In this document: positions 32,583-41,446 of the stretch, piece after piece
How the letters are laid out: every line of letters begins with the position of its first letter
Numbering within the stretch: position 1 is the first letter of the stretch
Assembly (NCBI RefSeq): GCF_040796495.1
Contig: NZ_JBFNQN010000008.1
Location: 186,001-250,000, forward strand
Source: Kineococcus endophyticus
GTDB lineage: Bacteria; Actinomycetota; Actinomycetes; Actinomycetales; Kineococcaceae
Length of the DNA: 64,000 bases
Direction: 5' to 3'
Notes under the pieces: model-generated
Databases searched by the model: none
The model's input: only the letters and a program-made list of their open reading frames with translations
What the model was told of the DNA's origin: nothing
Position numbers and translations under genes: made by a program

Positions 32583-33677
32583 GTGACGATCAGGTGGCGT
32601 TCTGCAACGGTCAACCGGCTCGGGTCGGCGTGGGCCGGATCCCTCGAGCTGTACGCCACCCTCACGTCGGGTCCGGAGACCGGGACCGAGGTCAAGGCGC
32701 TGGCCCACCCCGACCTCGTCGGAACGCCCGTCCCCGGTGACCGGGTGCTGCTCAACGTCTCCGCCCTGGCCCGCGGGCTCGGCACCGGCGGCTACGCGCT
32801 GGTCGTCGCCCTGCCTGACCGGCTGCCCGCCGACCCCCCGCCCGGCCCCGGACACCTCGTGAAGGCCCGCTACACGCCCCTGCAGACGATGGTCCTCGGC
32901 GCCGACGACCAGGAGTCCGGGCACCACGAGCTGCTCGCCGACGCCGACGACCTCGACGGCACACCCGTCGTGGTCGCCGACCTGCACTCGGCGCTGCCCG
33001 CCGTGGTGGCCGGCATCCGCTTCGACGCCCCGGACGCGCGCGTCGCCTACGTCATGACCGACGGCGGGGCGTTGCCCGCCGCGTTCTCCCGGGCGGTCGC
33101 GGGCCTGCGGGAGGCGGGCTGGATCGCGGCCTGCGTCACCACGGGTCAGGCGTTCGGAGGGGACCTGGAGACCGCCACCGTCCACACGGGTCTGCTCACC
33201 GCCCGGCTCGTCGCCGGCGCCGACGTCGTCGTGGTGGCCCAGGGGCCGGGCAACCTCGGCACGGGCTCGCGGTGGGGGTTCTCGGGGGTGGCGGCCGGGG
33301 AGGCGCTCAACGCGGCCGCCGTGCTGGGCGGGCGACCCGTCGCGGCGCTGCGCGTGTCGGAGGCCGACGCCCGTCCGCGGCACCGGGGCGTGTCGCACCA
33401 CTCCCTGACCGCGGTCGGGCGTGTCGCGCTGGCTCCCGTCGACGTGCCCGTCCCCGACGTCGCCGGCGCGTTCCACGACGGAGTGCGCGAGCAGGCCCGG
33501 TCCCTGTGCGGGCGGCACCGCTACGTCGAGGTCTCCGCCGCCGGGCTGGACGAGGCGCTGGCCACCAGCCCCGTGCGGTTGTCGACGATGGGCCGCGGGC
33601 TGGAGCAGGACCGGGCGAGCTTCCTCGTCGCCGCGGCCGCCGGGCGGCACGCAGCGGCCCTGCTGGCCCGGACGTGA
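32583..33677 (+). CDS. DUF3866 family protein
   Basis: 364-residue protein of a conserved actinobacterial family with no known activity. Visible features are a beta-rich N-terminal third (VTVN.. PGDRVLLNVSALARGLGTGGYALVVA), a Rossmann-like centre (VVVADLHSALPAVVAGIR, DARVAYVMTDGGALPAAF, GADVVVVAQGPGNLGTGSRWGFSG) and a C-terminal MGRGLEQDRASFLVAAAAGRHAA. It is divergent from pafBC, which hints at co-regulation only. Leaderless start at GTG 32583. Confidence 0.88.
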   Translation: MTIRWRSATVNRLGSAWAGSLELYATLTSGPETGTEVKALAHPDLVGTPVPGDRVLLNVSALARGLGTGGYALVVALPDRLPADPPPGPGHLVKARYTPLQTMVLGADDQESGHHELLADADDLDGTPVVVADLHSALPAVVAGIRFDAPDARVAYVMTDGGALPAAFSRAVAGLREAGWIAACVTTGQAFGGDLETATVHTGLLTARLVAGADVVVVAQGPGNLGTGSRWGFSGVAAGEALNAAAVLGGRPVAALRVSEADARPRHRGVSHHSLTAVGRVALAPVDVPVPDVAGAFHDGVREQARSLCGRHRYVEVSAAGLDEALATSPVRLSTMGRGLEQDRASFLVAAAAGRHAAALLART

Positions 33678-33680
33678 GGA

Positions 33681-33710
33681 GACCCCCGGCGCCGCACGGC
33701 ACCGGGGGTC
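33681..33710. terminator. Bidirectional terminator between the DUF3866 and FKBP genes
   Basis: Stem GACCCCCGG (33681-33689) and CCGGGGGTC (33702-33710) with a small inner GCCG/CGGC hairpin. It lies 3 nt after one stop and 15 nt from the other. Confidence 0.85.
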
Positions 33711-33725
33711 CGGAGGAGTCTCAGC

Positions 33726-34103
33726 TCACTTCACGTCGACGAGGTCGACGACGAAGATCAGGGTCTCGCCACCCTTGATGGCGCCGCCGGCGCCGCGGTC
33801 GCCGTAGCCGAGGTGCGGCGGGATGACCAACTTGCGGCGGCCGCCGACCTTCATGCCCAGCAGGCCCTGGTCCCAGCCCTGGATGACCATGCCGGCCCCG
33901 ACGGGGAAGTCGAGCGGCTGGCCGCGGTTCCAGGAGGAGTCGAACTCCTCACCGGTGCTGAACGCCACGCCCACGTAGTGCGCGCTGACGGTCTTGCCGG
34001 CGGTCGCCTCGGTCCCGTCGCCGACGATCTCATCGGTGATGACGAGGTCCGTGGGCGGTTCGCCCTCGGGGAAGTCCACTTCGGGCTTGGTGCGTTCGCT
34101 CAT
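33726..34103 (-). CDS. FKBP-type peptidyl-prolyl cis-trans isomerase, cytoplasmic
   Basis: Prolyl isomerase that assists folding. The 125-residue single-domain protein has no signal. It shows the complete FKBP core: VSAHYVGVAFSTGEEFDSSW, PLDFPVGAGMVIQGWDQGLLGMKVGGRRKLVIPP, LGYGDRGAGGAI and TLIFVVDLVDV. The ATG at 34103 lies 6 nt after TAGGGT (34110-34115, minus), so it is probably leaderless. It is paired with an exported FKBP, as in Streptomyces beside pafA. Confidence 0.95.
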   Translation of the reverse strand: MSERTKPEVDFPEGEPPTDLVITDEIVGDGTEATAGKTVSAHYVGVAFSTGEEFDSSWNRGQPLDFPVGAGMVIQGWDQGLLGMKVGGRRKLVIPPHLGYGDRGAGGAIKGGETLIFVVDLVDVK

Positions 34104-34115
34104 GCCCCGACCCTA

Positions 34116-34171
34116 CCCACGGGCCCGCGCAGGGACCCGTGGGCCTGGTCGGCTCACGATTGGTCGGCTCA
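34116..34171 (-). terminator. Hairpin and direct repeat after the FKBP lipoprotein gene
   Basis: CCCACGGG (34116-34123) and CCCGTGGG (34136-34143) form a probable terminator just upstream of the next gene's -10. An 11-bp direct repeat TGGTCGGCTCA (34146-34156, 34161-34171) duplicates the last bases and stop codon of the lipoprotein gene. Confidence 0.55.
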
Positions 34172-35173
34172 GAACCCGTCGAGGACGTCCACGACGAAGA
34201 CCAGGGCACCGGCCGGTGCCCCCGGGTTCTGCGGTTCGTCGCCGTAGGCCTGGGCGGCGGGGATCACGAGCTCGACGCGGCTGCCGATCTTCTGCCCGAT
34301 GAGCCCGGTGTCCCAGCCCTCGATGACGTTCTTCTGCCCGATGACGAAGGAGAACGGCTGGCCCTTGGACCAGGACTGGTCGAAGACCTGCCCGTCCGCG
34401 AGGCGGGCGCCGAGGTACTGCACGGACAGGTTCATGCCCGAGGTGACGGCCGGGCCGGTGCCCTCGATGAGGGGCTGCACCACGAGGTCCGCCGGCGGCG
34501 TCTCGTCGGTGATGGTGAAGCCGGTGGGGACGCCCTTGTCGTCCGTCACGACGGTCGGGAGCCCGGCCGGCGGCGTCACCGGGGTGCCCTCGGCCATCGT
34601 CGGGACGATCTTCACGACGTCGGCGACGACGACGATCGTCGTGCTCGCGTCGACGTTCTCCTTGCCGAAGTTCTTCACGGCGTCGCCGAAACCGTCGCTG
34701 GGCGCGATGGCGATGACGACGCGGTCGCCCACGTTGGTGCCGACGAAGCCGCGGGCCAGGCCCATGGTGATCTTCGGCAGGTCGAAGCGGGCCGGGGTCT
34801 TGCCGTAGCTGGAGTCGAGCTCCTCGCCCGTCGACCCGGCGTACAGGGTGTAGGCGAAGGCGATCTTGTCGGTCGCCTCCACCACCGGCCCGGTGCCCTT
34901 GGCGACCACCTTGCGGGAGGTCTCCGTCACCGACAGCGGCGCGGTGATGGCGACGGTCGGCTTGACGTCGGGGTTGACCTCGCCACTGACCTGGACGGGC
35001 AGCGCGTCGTCGGTCACCGCCGGCTCGATCGTGTTCGCCGAGGCGGACGCCGAGGCGGTCTGCTCACTCGGGGTCGGGGTGTCGCCCTCGGACGCGCACG
35101 CGCCCAGCAGGGACATCGCCAGGGCGGCGGACGCGGACATCAGGGCGGTACGGCGGCGCACGAAGGTCCTCAC
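34169..35173 (-). CDS. Lipoprotein with tandem FKBP domains
   Basis: Exported prolyl isomerase anchored by lipid. The 334-residue protein has Arg-rich signal MRTFVRRRTALM and lipobox SLLGAC (Cys near 26), then a Ser/Thr/Pro linker. The first FKBP domain (about 85-190: VVEATDKIAFAYTLYAGSTGEELDSS) is degenerate at the active site. The second (about 235-334: VTSGMNLSVQYLGARLADGQVF, FVIGQKNVIEGWDTGLIGQKIGSRVELVIP) is near canonical. A TAGGCT -10 (35197-35202, minus) leaves a 23-nt leader. It lies between pafA and the cytoplasmic FKBP gene. Confidence 0.92.
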   Translation of the reverse strand: MRTFVRRRTALMSASAALAMSLLGACASEGDTPTPSEQTASASASANTIEPAVTDDALPVQVSGEVNPDVKPTVAITAPLSVTETSRKVVAKGTGPVVEATDKIAFAYTLYAGSTGEELDSSYGKTPARFDLPKITMGLARGFVGTNVGDRVVIAIAPSDGFGDAVKNFGKENVDASTTIVVVADVVKIVPTMAEGTPVTPPAGLPTVVTDDKGVPTGFTITDETPPADLVVQPLIEGTGPAVTSGMNLSVQYLGARLADGQVFDQSWSKGQPFSFVIGQKNVIEGWDTGLIGQKIGSRVELVIPAAQAYGDEPQNPGAPAGALVFVVDVLDGF

Positions 35174-35234
35174 TCATCGACGGGTCGAACCGTGTCAGCC
35201 TAACCGCGGACCCTGGGCGTCCGCCGACCGTCCC

Positions 35235-36596
35235 TCACATGCTGTCGATGAGCCGTTCCACTCTGTCGTCGACGGCCTTGAACGGGTCCTTGCACAGGAC
35301 GGTGCGCTGGGCCTGGTCGTTGAGCTTGAGGTGCACCCAGTCCACCGTGAAGTCGCGGCGCTTCTCCTGCGCGGCGCGCACGAAGTCCCCGCGCAGCTTG
35401 GCGCGCGTCGTCTGCGGCGGGACGCTGAGGGCCTCGAAGACCTCGATGTCCGAGCAGACCCGCTCGGCCATGCCCCGGTTGGCGAGCATGTAGTGCAGCC
35501 CGCGACCGCGGTGGATGTCGTGGTAGGCGAGGTCGAGCCGCGCGATGCGCGCAGACGTCAGCGGCAGGTCGTGCTTGGCCATGTACCGGTCGAGCAGCTT
35601 CTTCTTGATCACCCAGTCGACCTCGCGGTCGACCAGGGAGAAGTCCTGCGTCTCCACCGCCCGCAGCGCCCGCTCCCACAGGTCCAGGACCCGTTTCACG
35701 GTCGGCGTCTGCAGCCCGCGGTGCTCGACGAACTCCTTGGCCCGCTCGAGGTACTCGCCCTGGATCTCCAGCGCGCTCGCCTCACGGCCGTTGGCCAGCC
35801 GGACCGGTTTGCGGCCCGTCAGGTCGTGCGAGATCTCCCGGATCGCCCGGATCGGGTTCTCCATCGTCATCTCGCGCAGCGGCACGCCCTCCTCGACCAT
35901 CCGCAGCACGAGGTCGGTCGCACCGAGCTTGAGCATCGTCGTGGTCTCGGACATGTTCGAGTCGCCGACGATGACGTGCAGGCGCCGGTACCGCTCGGCG
36001 TCGGCGTGCGGTTCGTCGCGCGTGTTGATGATCGGGCGGCTGCGGGTCGTCGCGCTGGAGACGCCCTCCCAGATGTGGTCGGCGCGCTGCGACAGCGAGT
36101 ACACCGCCCCCCGCGGGGTCTGGACGACCTTGCCGGCCCCCACGATGAGCTGGCGGGAGACCAGGAACGGGATGAGGACGTCCGAGAGCCGGCCGAACTC
36201 CCCGTGCCGGGACACGAGGTAGTTCTCGTGGCAGCCGTAGGAGTTGCCCGCCGAGTCGGTGTTGTTCTTGAAGAGGAACACCTCCCCGGCGATCCCCTCC
36301 TCCTCCAGCCGCCGCTCGGCGTCGATCAGCAGACCCTCCAGGGTCCGCTCACCGGCCCGGTCGTGCACGACCAGCTGACGCACGTCGTCGCACTCGGGCG
36401 AGGCGTACTCGGGGTGCGAGCCCACGTCCAGGTACAGACGTGCCCCGTTCTTGAGGAACACGTTGCTCGAACGGCCCCACGACACGACCTTGCGGAACAG
36501 GTACCGCGCCACCTCGTCCGGGGACAGCTTGCGCTGTCCCTCGAAGGCGCAGGTGACGCCGAACTCCGTCTCCAGCCCGAAGATCCGGCGATCCAT
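35235..36596 (-). CDS. pafA: Pup-protein ligase PafA
   Basis: Ligates the C-terminal glutamate of Pup to lysines of target proteins using ATP. The 453-residue protein has the carboxylate-amine ligase fold with [12 protein letters not shown] (ATP/Mg, Glu9 region), [14 protein letters not shown] with Asp57 at the position of the catalytic base, [20 protein letters not shown] and [20 protein letters not shown]. The ATG at 36596 follows TAAGGT (36603-36608, minus) by 6 nt: leaderless and independent of prcBA. Confidence 0.97.
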   Translation of the reverse strand: MDRRIFGLETEFGVTCAFEGQRKLSPDEVARYLFRKVVSWGRSSNVFLKNGARLYLDVGSHPEYASPECDDVRQLVVHDRAGERTLEGLLIDAERRLEEEGIAGEVFLFKNNTDSAGNSYGCHENYLVSRHGEFGRLSDVLIPFLVSRQLIVGAGKVVQTPRGAVYSLSQRADHIWEGVSSATTRSRPIINTRDEPHADAERYRRLHVIVGDSNMSETTTMLKLGATDLVLRMVEEGVPLREMTMENPIRAIREISHDLTGRKPVRLANGREASALEIQGEYLERAKEFVEHRGLQTPTVKRVLDLWERALRAVETQDFSLVDREVDWVIKKKLLDRYMAKHDLPLTSARIARLDLAYHDIHRGRGLHYMLANRGMAERVCSDIEVFEALSVPPQTTRAKLRGDFVRAAQEKRRDFTVDWVHLKLNDQAQRTVLCKDPFKAVDDRVERLIDSM

Positions 36597-36656
36597 TTCC
36601 CCACCTTAGGCACACGGGCGCCGTGCGGCGCAGCGAGACGCGCGAACTGGACCCCT

Positions 36657-37370
36657 CTAGCCGACAGGCGTCAGCAGCCCCGCCAGGACCGGTCCGGTGA
36701 GCCGGCGGAACGTGCGGCGCTCGCGGCTGCGGTCGAGCACCGCGACCTCGAGCTGGTCAGCGGCGATGGGCCGCGGCCCCTGGCCGGCGGCCTCGGCGGC
36801 CGCGTCCGAGCCCAGGGCCTCCACGGCCAGCTGCAGCGCCTGGGCCAGGGACAGCCCCGGCTCCCACCGCTCCCGCAGCTTGGCGGTGATCTGCTCGGCC
36901 GAGCCACCCATCGCGACGAACCCGTGCTCGTCGGCGACGGACCCGTCGTAGGTGAGGCGGTAGACCTGGTCGGTCTCGGGGGTCCGGCCCACCTCGGCGA
37001 CGACGATCTCGACCTCGTAGGGCTTGGACTCCGTCGTGAAGATGGCGCCGAGCGTCTGGGCGTAGGCGTTGGCCAGCCCCCGCGCGGTGACGTCGGAGCG
37101 GTCGTAGGAGTACCCGCGCACGTCGGCGTACCGGACGCCGGCCACCCGCAGGTTCTCGAACTCGTTGTACTTGCCGACCGCGGCGAAGGCGACGCGGTCG
37201 TAGATCTCGGAGATCTTGTGCAGCGCCCGGGAGGCGTTCTCGGAGGCGAAGACGATGCCGTCGGCGCAGGCGACGACGACGACGGCCCGGCCGCGCGCGA
37301 TCCCCTTGCGCGCGTAGTCCGCCTTGTCCTTCATCAACTGCTCGGGCGAGACGTAGAAGGGCACGCTCAT
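36657..37370 (-). CDS. prcA: Proteasome subunit alpha
   Basis: Outer ring of the 20S proteasome; forms the gated pore and docks Mpa. The 237-residue protein has the alpha-subunit start [33 protein letters not shown] and conserved [19 protein letters not shown] and [17 protein letters not shown]. It begins 3 nt after the prcB stop, so the two subunits are coupled. No propeptide is expected, as is usual for alpha subunits. Confidence 0.97.
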   Translation of the reverse strand: MSVPFYVSPEQLMKDKADYARKGIARGRAVVVVACADGIVFASENASRALHKISEIYDRVAFAAVGKYNEFENLRVAGVRYADVRGYSYDRSDVTARGLANAYAQTLGAIFTTESKPYEVEIVVAEVGRTPETDQVYRLTYDGSVADEHGFVAMGGSAEQITAKLRERWEPGLSLAQALQLAVEALGSDAAAEAAGQGPRPIAADQLEVAVLDRSRERRTFRRLTGPVLAGLLTPVG

Positions 37371-37373
37371 CGC

Positions 37374-38246
37374 TCAGGCCTCCTGTCCCGTGATGCCGGG
37401 GTTGCCCCCGGGGTTGCCCCGCCGGCCGGCCACGACGGCCTCGACGACGGGTTCGAGCTCGGCGTCGGGGACCTTGCGGAACCCGGCGGCCGTGACGACA
37501 CCCACGACGGGCCAGATCTTGCGCAGCAGGTCCGGGCCGCCGGTGGCGGAGTCGTCGTCGGCGGCGTCCCACAGGGCCTCGACGGCCACGCGGACGGTCT
37601 CGGCCTCGGTCATCCCCGGCCGGTACAGCTTCTTCAGGGCGCCGCGGGCGAAGATCGAGCCGGACCCCACGGTGTGGTGGTCGCGCTCCTCGGAACGGCC
37701 GCCGGTCACGTCGTAGCCGACGATGCGGCCGCGGCCGGCGTCGAGGTCGTACCCGGCGAACAGCGGGACGACGGCCAGGCCCTGCATGGCCAGGCCGAGG
37801 TTGCCGCGGATCATGGTCGAGAGGCGGTTCGCCTTGCCCTCGAAGGACATCAGCGTCCCCTCGAGCTTCTCGAAGTGCTCCAGCTCGACCTGGAACAGCC
37901 GGATCATCTCCACGGCCAGCCCCGCGACGCCGGCGATCCCGGCGCAGGAGTGCTCGTCGGTCTGGAACACCTTGGTGATGTCGCGCTGGGCGATCATCGG
38001 GCCCGCGGTGGCGCGGCGGTCCCCGGCCATGACCACCCCGTCGGCGAAGACCAGCGCGACGATCGTGGTGGCGTGCGGGGCCTCCCCCGCTCCCGGGCCG
38101 CCGCCGGGCAGCGCACCGGCCGGCAGCACGCGGGCCGCGGGGAGGACGTTCGGCGAGTACTCGCGCACGAACTCGGTGAAGGACGACGACCCGGGCCGCA
38201 GGAACGCGGCCGGCAACCGTCCCGACTGGTCGCTGGAGTGGTTCAC
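37374..38246 (-). CDS. prcB: Proteasome subunit beta, catalytic
   Basis: Catalytic threonine protease of the 20S core. The 290-residue precursor has a 59-residue propeptide; the mature protein begins at Thr60 of [23 protein letters not shown]. The residue before the cleavage site is Ala (PHA-TT) where mycobacterial PrcB has Gly. [15 protein letters not shown] and the catalytic base region are normal. The GTG start at 38246 follows TAGGGT (38254-38259, minus) by 7 nt, so prcBA has its own leaderless promoter separate from pup. Confidence 0.97.
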   Translation of the reverse strand: MNHSSDQSGRLPAAFLRPGSSSFTEFVREYSPNVLPAARVLPAGALPGGGPGAGEAPHATTIVALVFADGVVMAGDRRATAGPMIAQRDITKVFQTDEHSCAGIAGVAGLAVEMIRLFQVELEHFEKLEGTLMSFEGKANRLSTMIRGNLGLAMQGLAVVPLFAGYDLDAGRGRIVGYDVTGGRSEERDHHTVGSGSIFARGALKKLYRPGMTEAETVRVAVEALWDAADDDSATGGPDLLRKIWPVVGVVTAAGFRKVPDAELEPVVEAVVAGRRGNPGGNPGITGQEA

Positions 38247-38269
38247 CCCAGCGACCCTACCTGCGCCCC

Positions 38270-38290
38270 GTGCGCCCCGCGGGGGCGCAC
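38270..38290 (-). terminator. Hairpin between pup and the prcB promoter
   Basis: GTGCGCCCC-gcg-GGGGCGCAC, 9-bp perfect stem, 22 nt after the pup stop and 11 nt before the prcB -10. Likely terminates or attenuates pup transcription before prcBA. Confidence 0.65.
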
Positions 38291-38311
38291 CACGCGGGGG
38301 TCTCGCGGGGC

Positions 38312-38521
38312 CTACTGGCCGCCCTTCTGCACGAAGCCGCGCACGAACTCCTCGGAGTTGGACTCCAGGACCTCGTCGATCTCGTCGAGCAGGGCGTCGA
38401 CGTCGGCGTCGGTCTCGGAGCTCTTGGCGGACGTCTGGCCCGACCCCTGCGCGGGGACCGCGGGGACGTCCTCAGACTCGTCCTCGCGCCGGCTCGGGCG
38501 CTGCTGCTCCTGTCCAGGCAT
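38312..38521 (-). CDS. pup: Prokaryotic ubiquitin-like protein Pup
   Basis: Small tag that marks proteins for the proteasome. 69 residues, disordered and Gln/Ser/Glu-rich at the N-terminus, with the coiled-coil binding segment for Mpa ([22 protein letters not shown]) and the terminal FVQKGGQ. The C-terminal Gln must be deamidated by Dop before ligation. The ATG at 38521 is chosen because GGGGGAG lies 7 nt upstream and the family begins there. It sits between dop and prcB, the classical order. Confidence 0.97.
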   Translation of the reverse strand: MPGQEQQRPSRREDESEDVPAVPAQGSGQTSAKSSETDADVDALLDEIDEVLESNSEEFVRGFVQKGGQ

Positions 38522-38550
38522 GGCTGGCTCCCCCTGACGTGTCGGACCCC

Positions 38551-38586
38551 ACCGGACCAGCCGGTCCGGTTCCTGCCACGACACTA
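38551..38586 (-). promoter_or_regulatory. pup promoter and 5' stem-loop
   Basis: A TAGTGT -10 (38581-38586, minus) predicts a start near 38574. The first transcribed bases fold as ACCGGACC-loop-GGTCCGGT (38551-38570). The leader of about 53 nt carries a good ribosome site, so pup, unlike its neighbours, is not leaderless. Confidence 0.55.
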
Positions 38587-38623
38587 ACCCCGCACCCGGT
38601 CCCGCGGCCCGATCTGCGCGCCA

Positions 38624-38659
38624 GGTCACCCCGGAGGGTCACCCCGGTGGGTCACCCGG
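38624..38659. repeat. Three direct repeats of GGTCACCC(C)GG with 13-bp period
   Basis: Copies begin at 38624, 38637 and 38650, the last crossing the dop stop codon (38652). They lie about 50-85 bp upstream of the predicted pup transcription start. Possible operator array or 3' structure of dop. Confidence 0.6.
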
Positions 38660-40226
38660 TGAGCGCCGCGACGAGGTCCTCGGCGGTCTCGCAACGGTCC
38701 AGCAGGGCCCCGACGTGCTCGCGGGTCCCACGCAGCGGTTCCAGGGTCGGCACCCGCTGCAGCGCGCCGCGCCCGGCGACGTCGAAGATCACCGAGTCCC
38801 AGCTCGCGGCCGCGACCCGGGCGCCGTAGCGCGCCAGGCACTCCCCGCGGAAGTAGGCGCGGGTGTCCGTCGGGGGGTGGTCCACGGCGTGGCGGACGTC
38901 CTCCTCCCTCAGGAGCGTCTCGACCTGGCCGCGCTCGGCCAGCTTGCGGTGCAGGCCCTTCTCGGGGCGCACGTCGGACCACTGAAGGTCGACGGCCTGC
39001 AGGCGGGCGTTGTCCCAGTCCAGCCCGTCGCGGGAGCGGTACCCCTCCAGCAGGCGCAGCTTGGCGATCCAGTCGACCTCGCGGGCCGCGGAGAACACGT
39101 CGGTCTCCAGCCGGCCCAGCACCTGCTCCCAGCGCGTGAGGACCTCGGCGGTGTCGGCGTCGACGTCCGCGCCGTAGCGGTCCTCGACGTAGGCCTTCGC
39201 CGCCTCCAGGTAGGCCCACTGCAGCTGGACGGCGCTCATCCGGCGGCCGTCGCGCAGCCGGACGAGGTGGGTCAGGCCGGGGTCGTGCGACACCTCGTGC
39301 AGGGCCCGGACCGGTTCGGACAGGGGCAGGTCCCCGGCCGGGCTGCGCTCCAGCCAGCCGTCCTCGAGCATCGCCAGGACGAGGGAGGTGGTGCCGACCT
39401 TCAGCAGCGTGGCGACCTCGCACATCGTGGCGTCGCCGACGATGACGTGCAGGCGGCGGTACTTCTCCACGGTCGCGTGCGGTTCGTCGCGGGTGTTGAT
39501 GATGGGCCGCTTCATCGTCGTCTCCAGGCCCACCTCGACCTCGAAGAAGTCGGCGCGCTGGCTGATCTGGAACCCCGCCTCGCGCGAGTCCTGGCCCAGC
39601 CCGACGCGGCCGGCGCCGGTGAACACCTGCCGGGAGACGAAGAACGGCGTGAGGTGGCGCACGACGTCGCCGAACGGCGTCGCGCGGTCCATGAGGTAGT
39701 TCTCGTGGGTGCCGTAGGAGGCGCCCTTGCCGTCGGTGTTGTTCTTGTAGATCGTCACCGGCGTCAGCCCGGGCGTGGCGGCGACGCGGCGCAGCGACTC
39801 CAGCAGGATCAGCTCTCCCGCCCGGTCCCAGCGCACGGCGTCGCGCGGGGTGAGGACCTCCGGGGAGGAGTACTCGGGGTGGGCGTGGTCGACGTAGAAG
39901 CGCGCCCCGTTGGTGAGGATGACGTTGGCCATCGTGGGGTCCTCGGTCTCTGCGCTCACCACGTCGGAGGCGTTGGGCGTCGCCCGGCGCGGGGCGTCGG
40001 TGAGCTGGGAGGGGTGGGCCCGGGCGCGGTCGACCTCGAAGCCGCGGGCGTCGCGCAACGGGGCCTCGTCCTCGTAGTCCCAGCGCGGCCGGGACCGTCC
40101 GCCGGCCGTCGCGGTGGCGTAGGCGTTGACGACCTGGGCCGACAGCAGCATCGGGTTCGCCCCGGGATCGCCGGGGACCGAGATCCCGTACTCCGTCTCG
40201 ATCCCCACCACGCGGCGCACCGTCAT
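38652..40226 (-). CDS. dop: Deamidase/depupylase Dop
   Basis: Deamidates the C-terminal Gln of Pup and also removes Pup from substrates. The 524-residue protein is homologous to PafA but longer, with the Dop-specific loop (about residues 40-80). ATP-site motif VVGIETEYGIS, catalytic aspartate Asp113 in YVDHAHPEYSSPE, YKNNTDGKGASYGTHENYL and [20 protein letters not shown] are all present. The ATG at 40226 follows TAGGGT (40233-40238, minus) by 6 nt, so it is leaderless. Confidence 0.97.
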   Translation of the reverse strand: MTVRRVVGIETEYGISVPGDPGANPMLLSAQVVNAYATATAGGRSRPRWDYEDEAPLRDARGFEVDRARAHPSQLTDAPRRATPNASDVVSAETEDPTMANVILTNGARFYVDHAHPEYSSPEVLTPRDAVRWDRAGELILLESLRRVAATPGLTPVTIYKNNTDGKGASYGTHENYLMDRATPFGDVVRHLTPFFVSRQVFTGAGRVGLGQDSREAGFQISQRADFFEVEVGLETTMKRPIINTRDEPHATVEKYRRLHVIVGDATMCEVATLLKVGTTSLVLAMLEDGWLERSPAGDLPLSEPVRALHEVSHDPGLTHLVRLRDGRRMSAVQLQWAYLEAAKAYVEDRYGADVDADTAEVLTRWEQVLGRLETDVFSAAREVDWIAKLRLLEGYRSRDGLDWDNARLQAVDLQWSDVRPEKGLHRKLAERGQVETLLREEDVRHAVDHPPTDTRAYFRGECLARYGARVAAASWDSVIFDVAGRGALQRVPTLEPLRGTREHVGALLDRCETAEDLVAALTG

Positions 40227-40249
40227 GCCGCGACCCTACGTGCCGGCTC

Positions 40250-41446
40250 CTACTCCGTCCGCAGCGCCACCACCGGGTCCAGCCGCCCGGCGCGACGGGC
40301 GGGGAACACGCCGAAGAAGATGCCGACGGCGGCGGAGACGACGAAGGCCACCACGGGGCTCCACCACTCGATGACGGCCGGCAGCGGGGACAGCTCGTTG
40401 ACGCCGACCGAGACGGCGACCCCGATGACGATGCCGATGACCCCGCCGACGCTCGTCAGCAGGACGGCCTCGACGAGGAACTGCACGAGGACGTCGCGCT
40501 GGCGGGCGCCGAGGGCCTTGCGCAGCCCGATCTCCCGCGTCCGCTCCCGGACCGAGACGAGCATGATGTTCGAGACGCCGACCCCGCCGACGAGCAGGGA
40601 GATGCCGGCGATCGAGGCGAGCACGGCCGTCAGCAGCCCGAGGATCTGGCCGATGACGCCGAGGATCTGCGTCTGGGTCACCGCCGAGAACGTCTGGTCG
40701 GGGTACTGCGCCTTCATCGCCCGCCACAGCTCCTCGGACAGCTGCGGCACCTGCGCGGCCGACGGCGCCTTGACCGCGAACGCGTCGACGCGGTCGAGGG
40801 AGAACAGCCGCTGGGCGGTGGTGATGGGGATGTGGATCTCGTTGTCCAGGGACACCCCGAAGCTCTCGCCCTGCTCGGCGAGCACCCCGATGACCTCGAA
40901 GCGGGTGCCCGAGACGGTGACCTGCCGCCCGACGGGGTCGGTGCCGGGGAACAGGTTGCGGGCGGCCTGGGCCCCCAGGACTGCGACGCGGCGGCGGGAG
41001 TCGACGTCGAGGGAGGTGAAGTACTGCCCGTCGGCGACCGGCCGGGTCAGGACCTGCGGCAGGTTCTGGTCCGCGCCCTGGACCGTCGTGAACTGCTCGC
41101 GGGTCCCGGCGCGCACCTCCGCCCCCGTCGTGACGCGGGCCGTGACGGCGCGCGGGTCGCCGACGACGTCGGCCAGCACCTGCCCGTCCTTGATCTGCAT
41201 CGTGGACGTCGCGGCGGCGTTGTTGCCCAGGTTGTTCGTGTCGAACTGCCCGGGCACGACGAGGATGAGGTTCGAGCCCAGACCCTCGACCTGCGACTCG
41301 ATCTGCTGGCGCGCCCCGGACCCGATCGAGACGACGACGATGACGGCGGCGATCCCGATGATGATGCCGAGCATCGTCAGCAGGCTGCGCACCCGGTTGC
41401 CGCGCAACGCGTCCAGTGCGACGCGGAACGCCTCCCACCCCTTCAC
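40250..41446 (-). CDS. MacB-type ABC transporter permease
   Basis: Membrane subunit of a MacAB-like export or mechanotransmission ABC system. The 398-residue protein has one N-terminal helix (TMLGIIIGIAAVIVVVSIG), a large extracytoplasmic MacB core domain (about 45-270) and three C-terminal helices containing GGVGVSNIMLVSVRERTREIGLRKALGA. The GTG start overlaps the ATPase stop by 4 nt. The operon order is adaptor, ATPase, permease. The substrate is unknown. Confidence 0.93.
   Translation of the reverse strand: MKGWEAFRVALDALRGNRVRSLLTMLGIIIGIAAVIVVVSIGSGARQQIESQVEGLGSNLILVVPGQFDTNNLGNNAAATSTMQIKDGQVLADVVGDPRAVTARVTTGAEVRAGTREQFTTVQGADQNLPQVLTRPVADGQYFTSLDVDSRRRVAVLGAQAARNLFPGTDPVGRQVTVSGTRFEVIGVLAEQGESFGVSLDNEIHIPITTAQRLFSLDRVDAFAVKAPSAAQVPQLSEELWRAMKAQYPDQTFSAVTQTQILGVIGQILGLLTAVLASIAGISLLVGGVGVSNIMLVSVRERTREIGLRKALGARQRDVLVQFLVEAVLLTSVGGVIGIVIGVAVSVGVNELSPLPAVIEWWSPVVAFVVSAAVGIFFGVFPARRAGRLDPVVALRTE

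Noticed and set aside
34146-34171. 11-bp direct repeat as an insertion target duplication
   Set aside because: The copies are 15 bp apart with nothing inserted between them; slippage around the stop codon explains it better.
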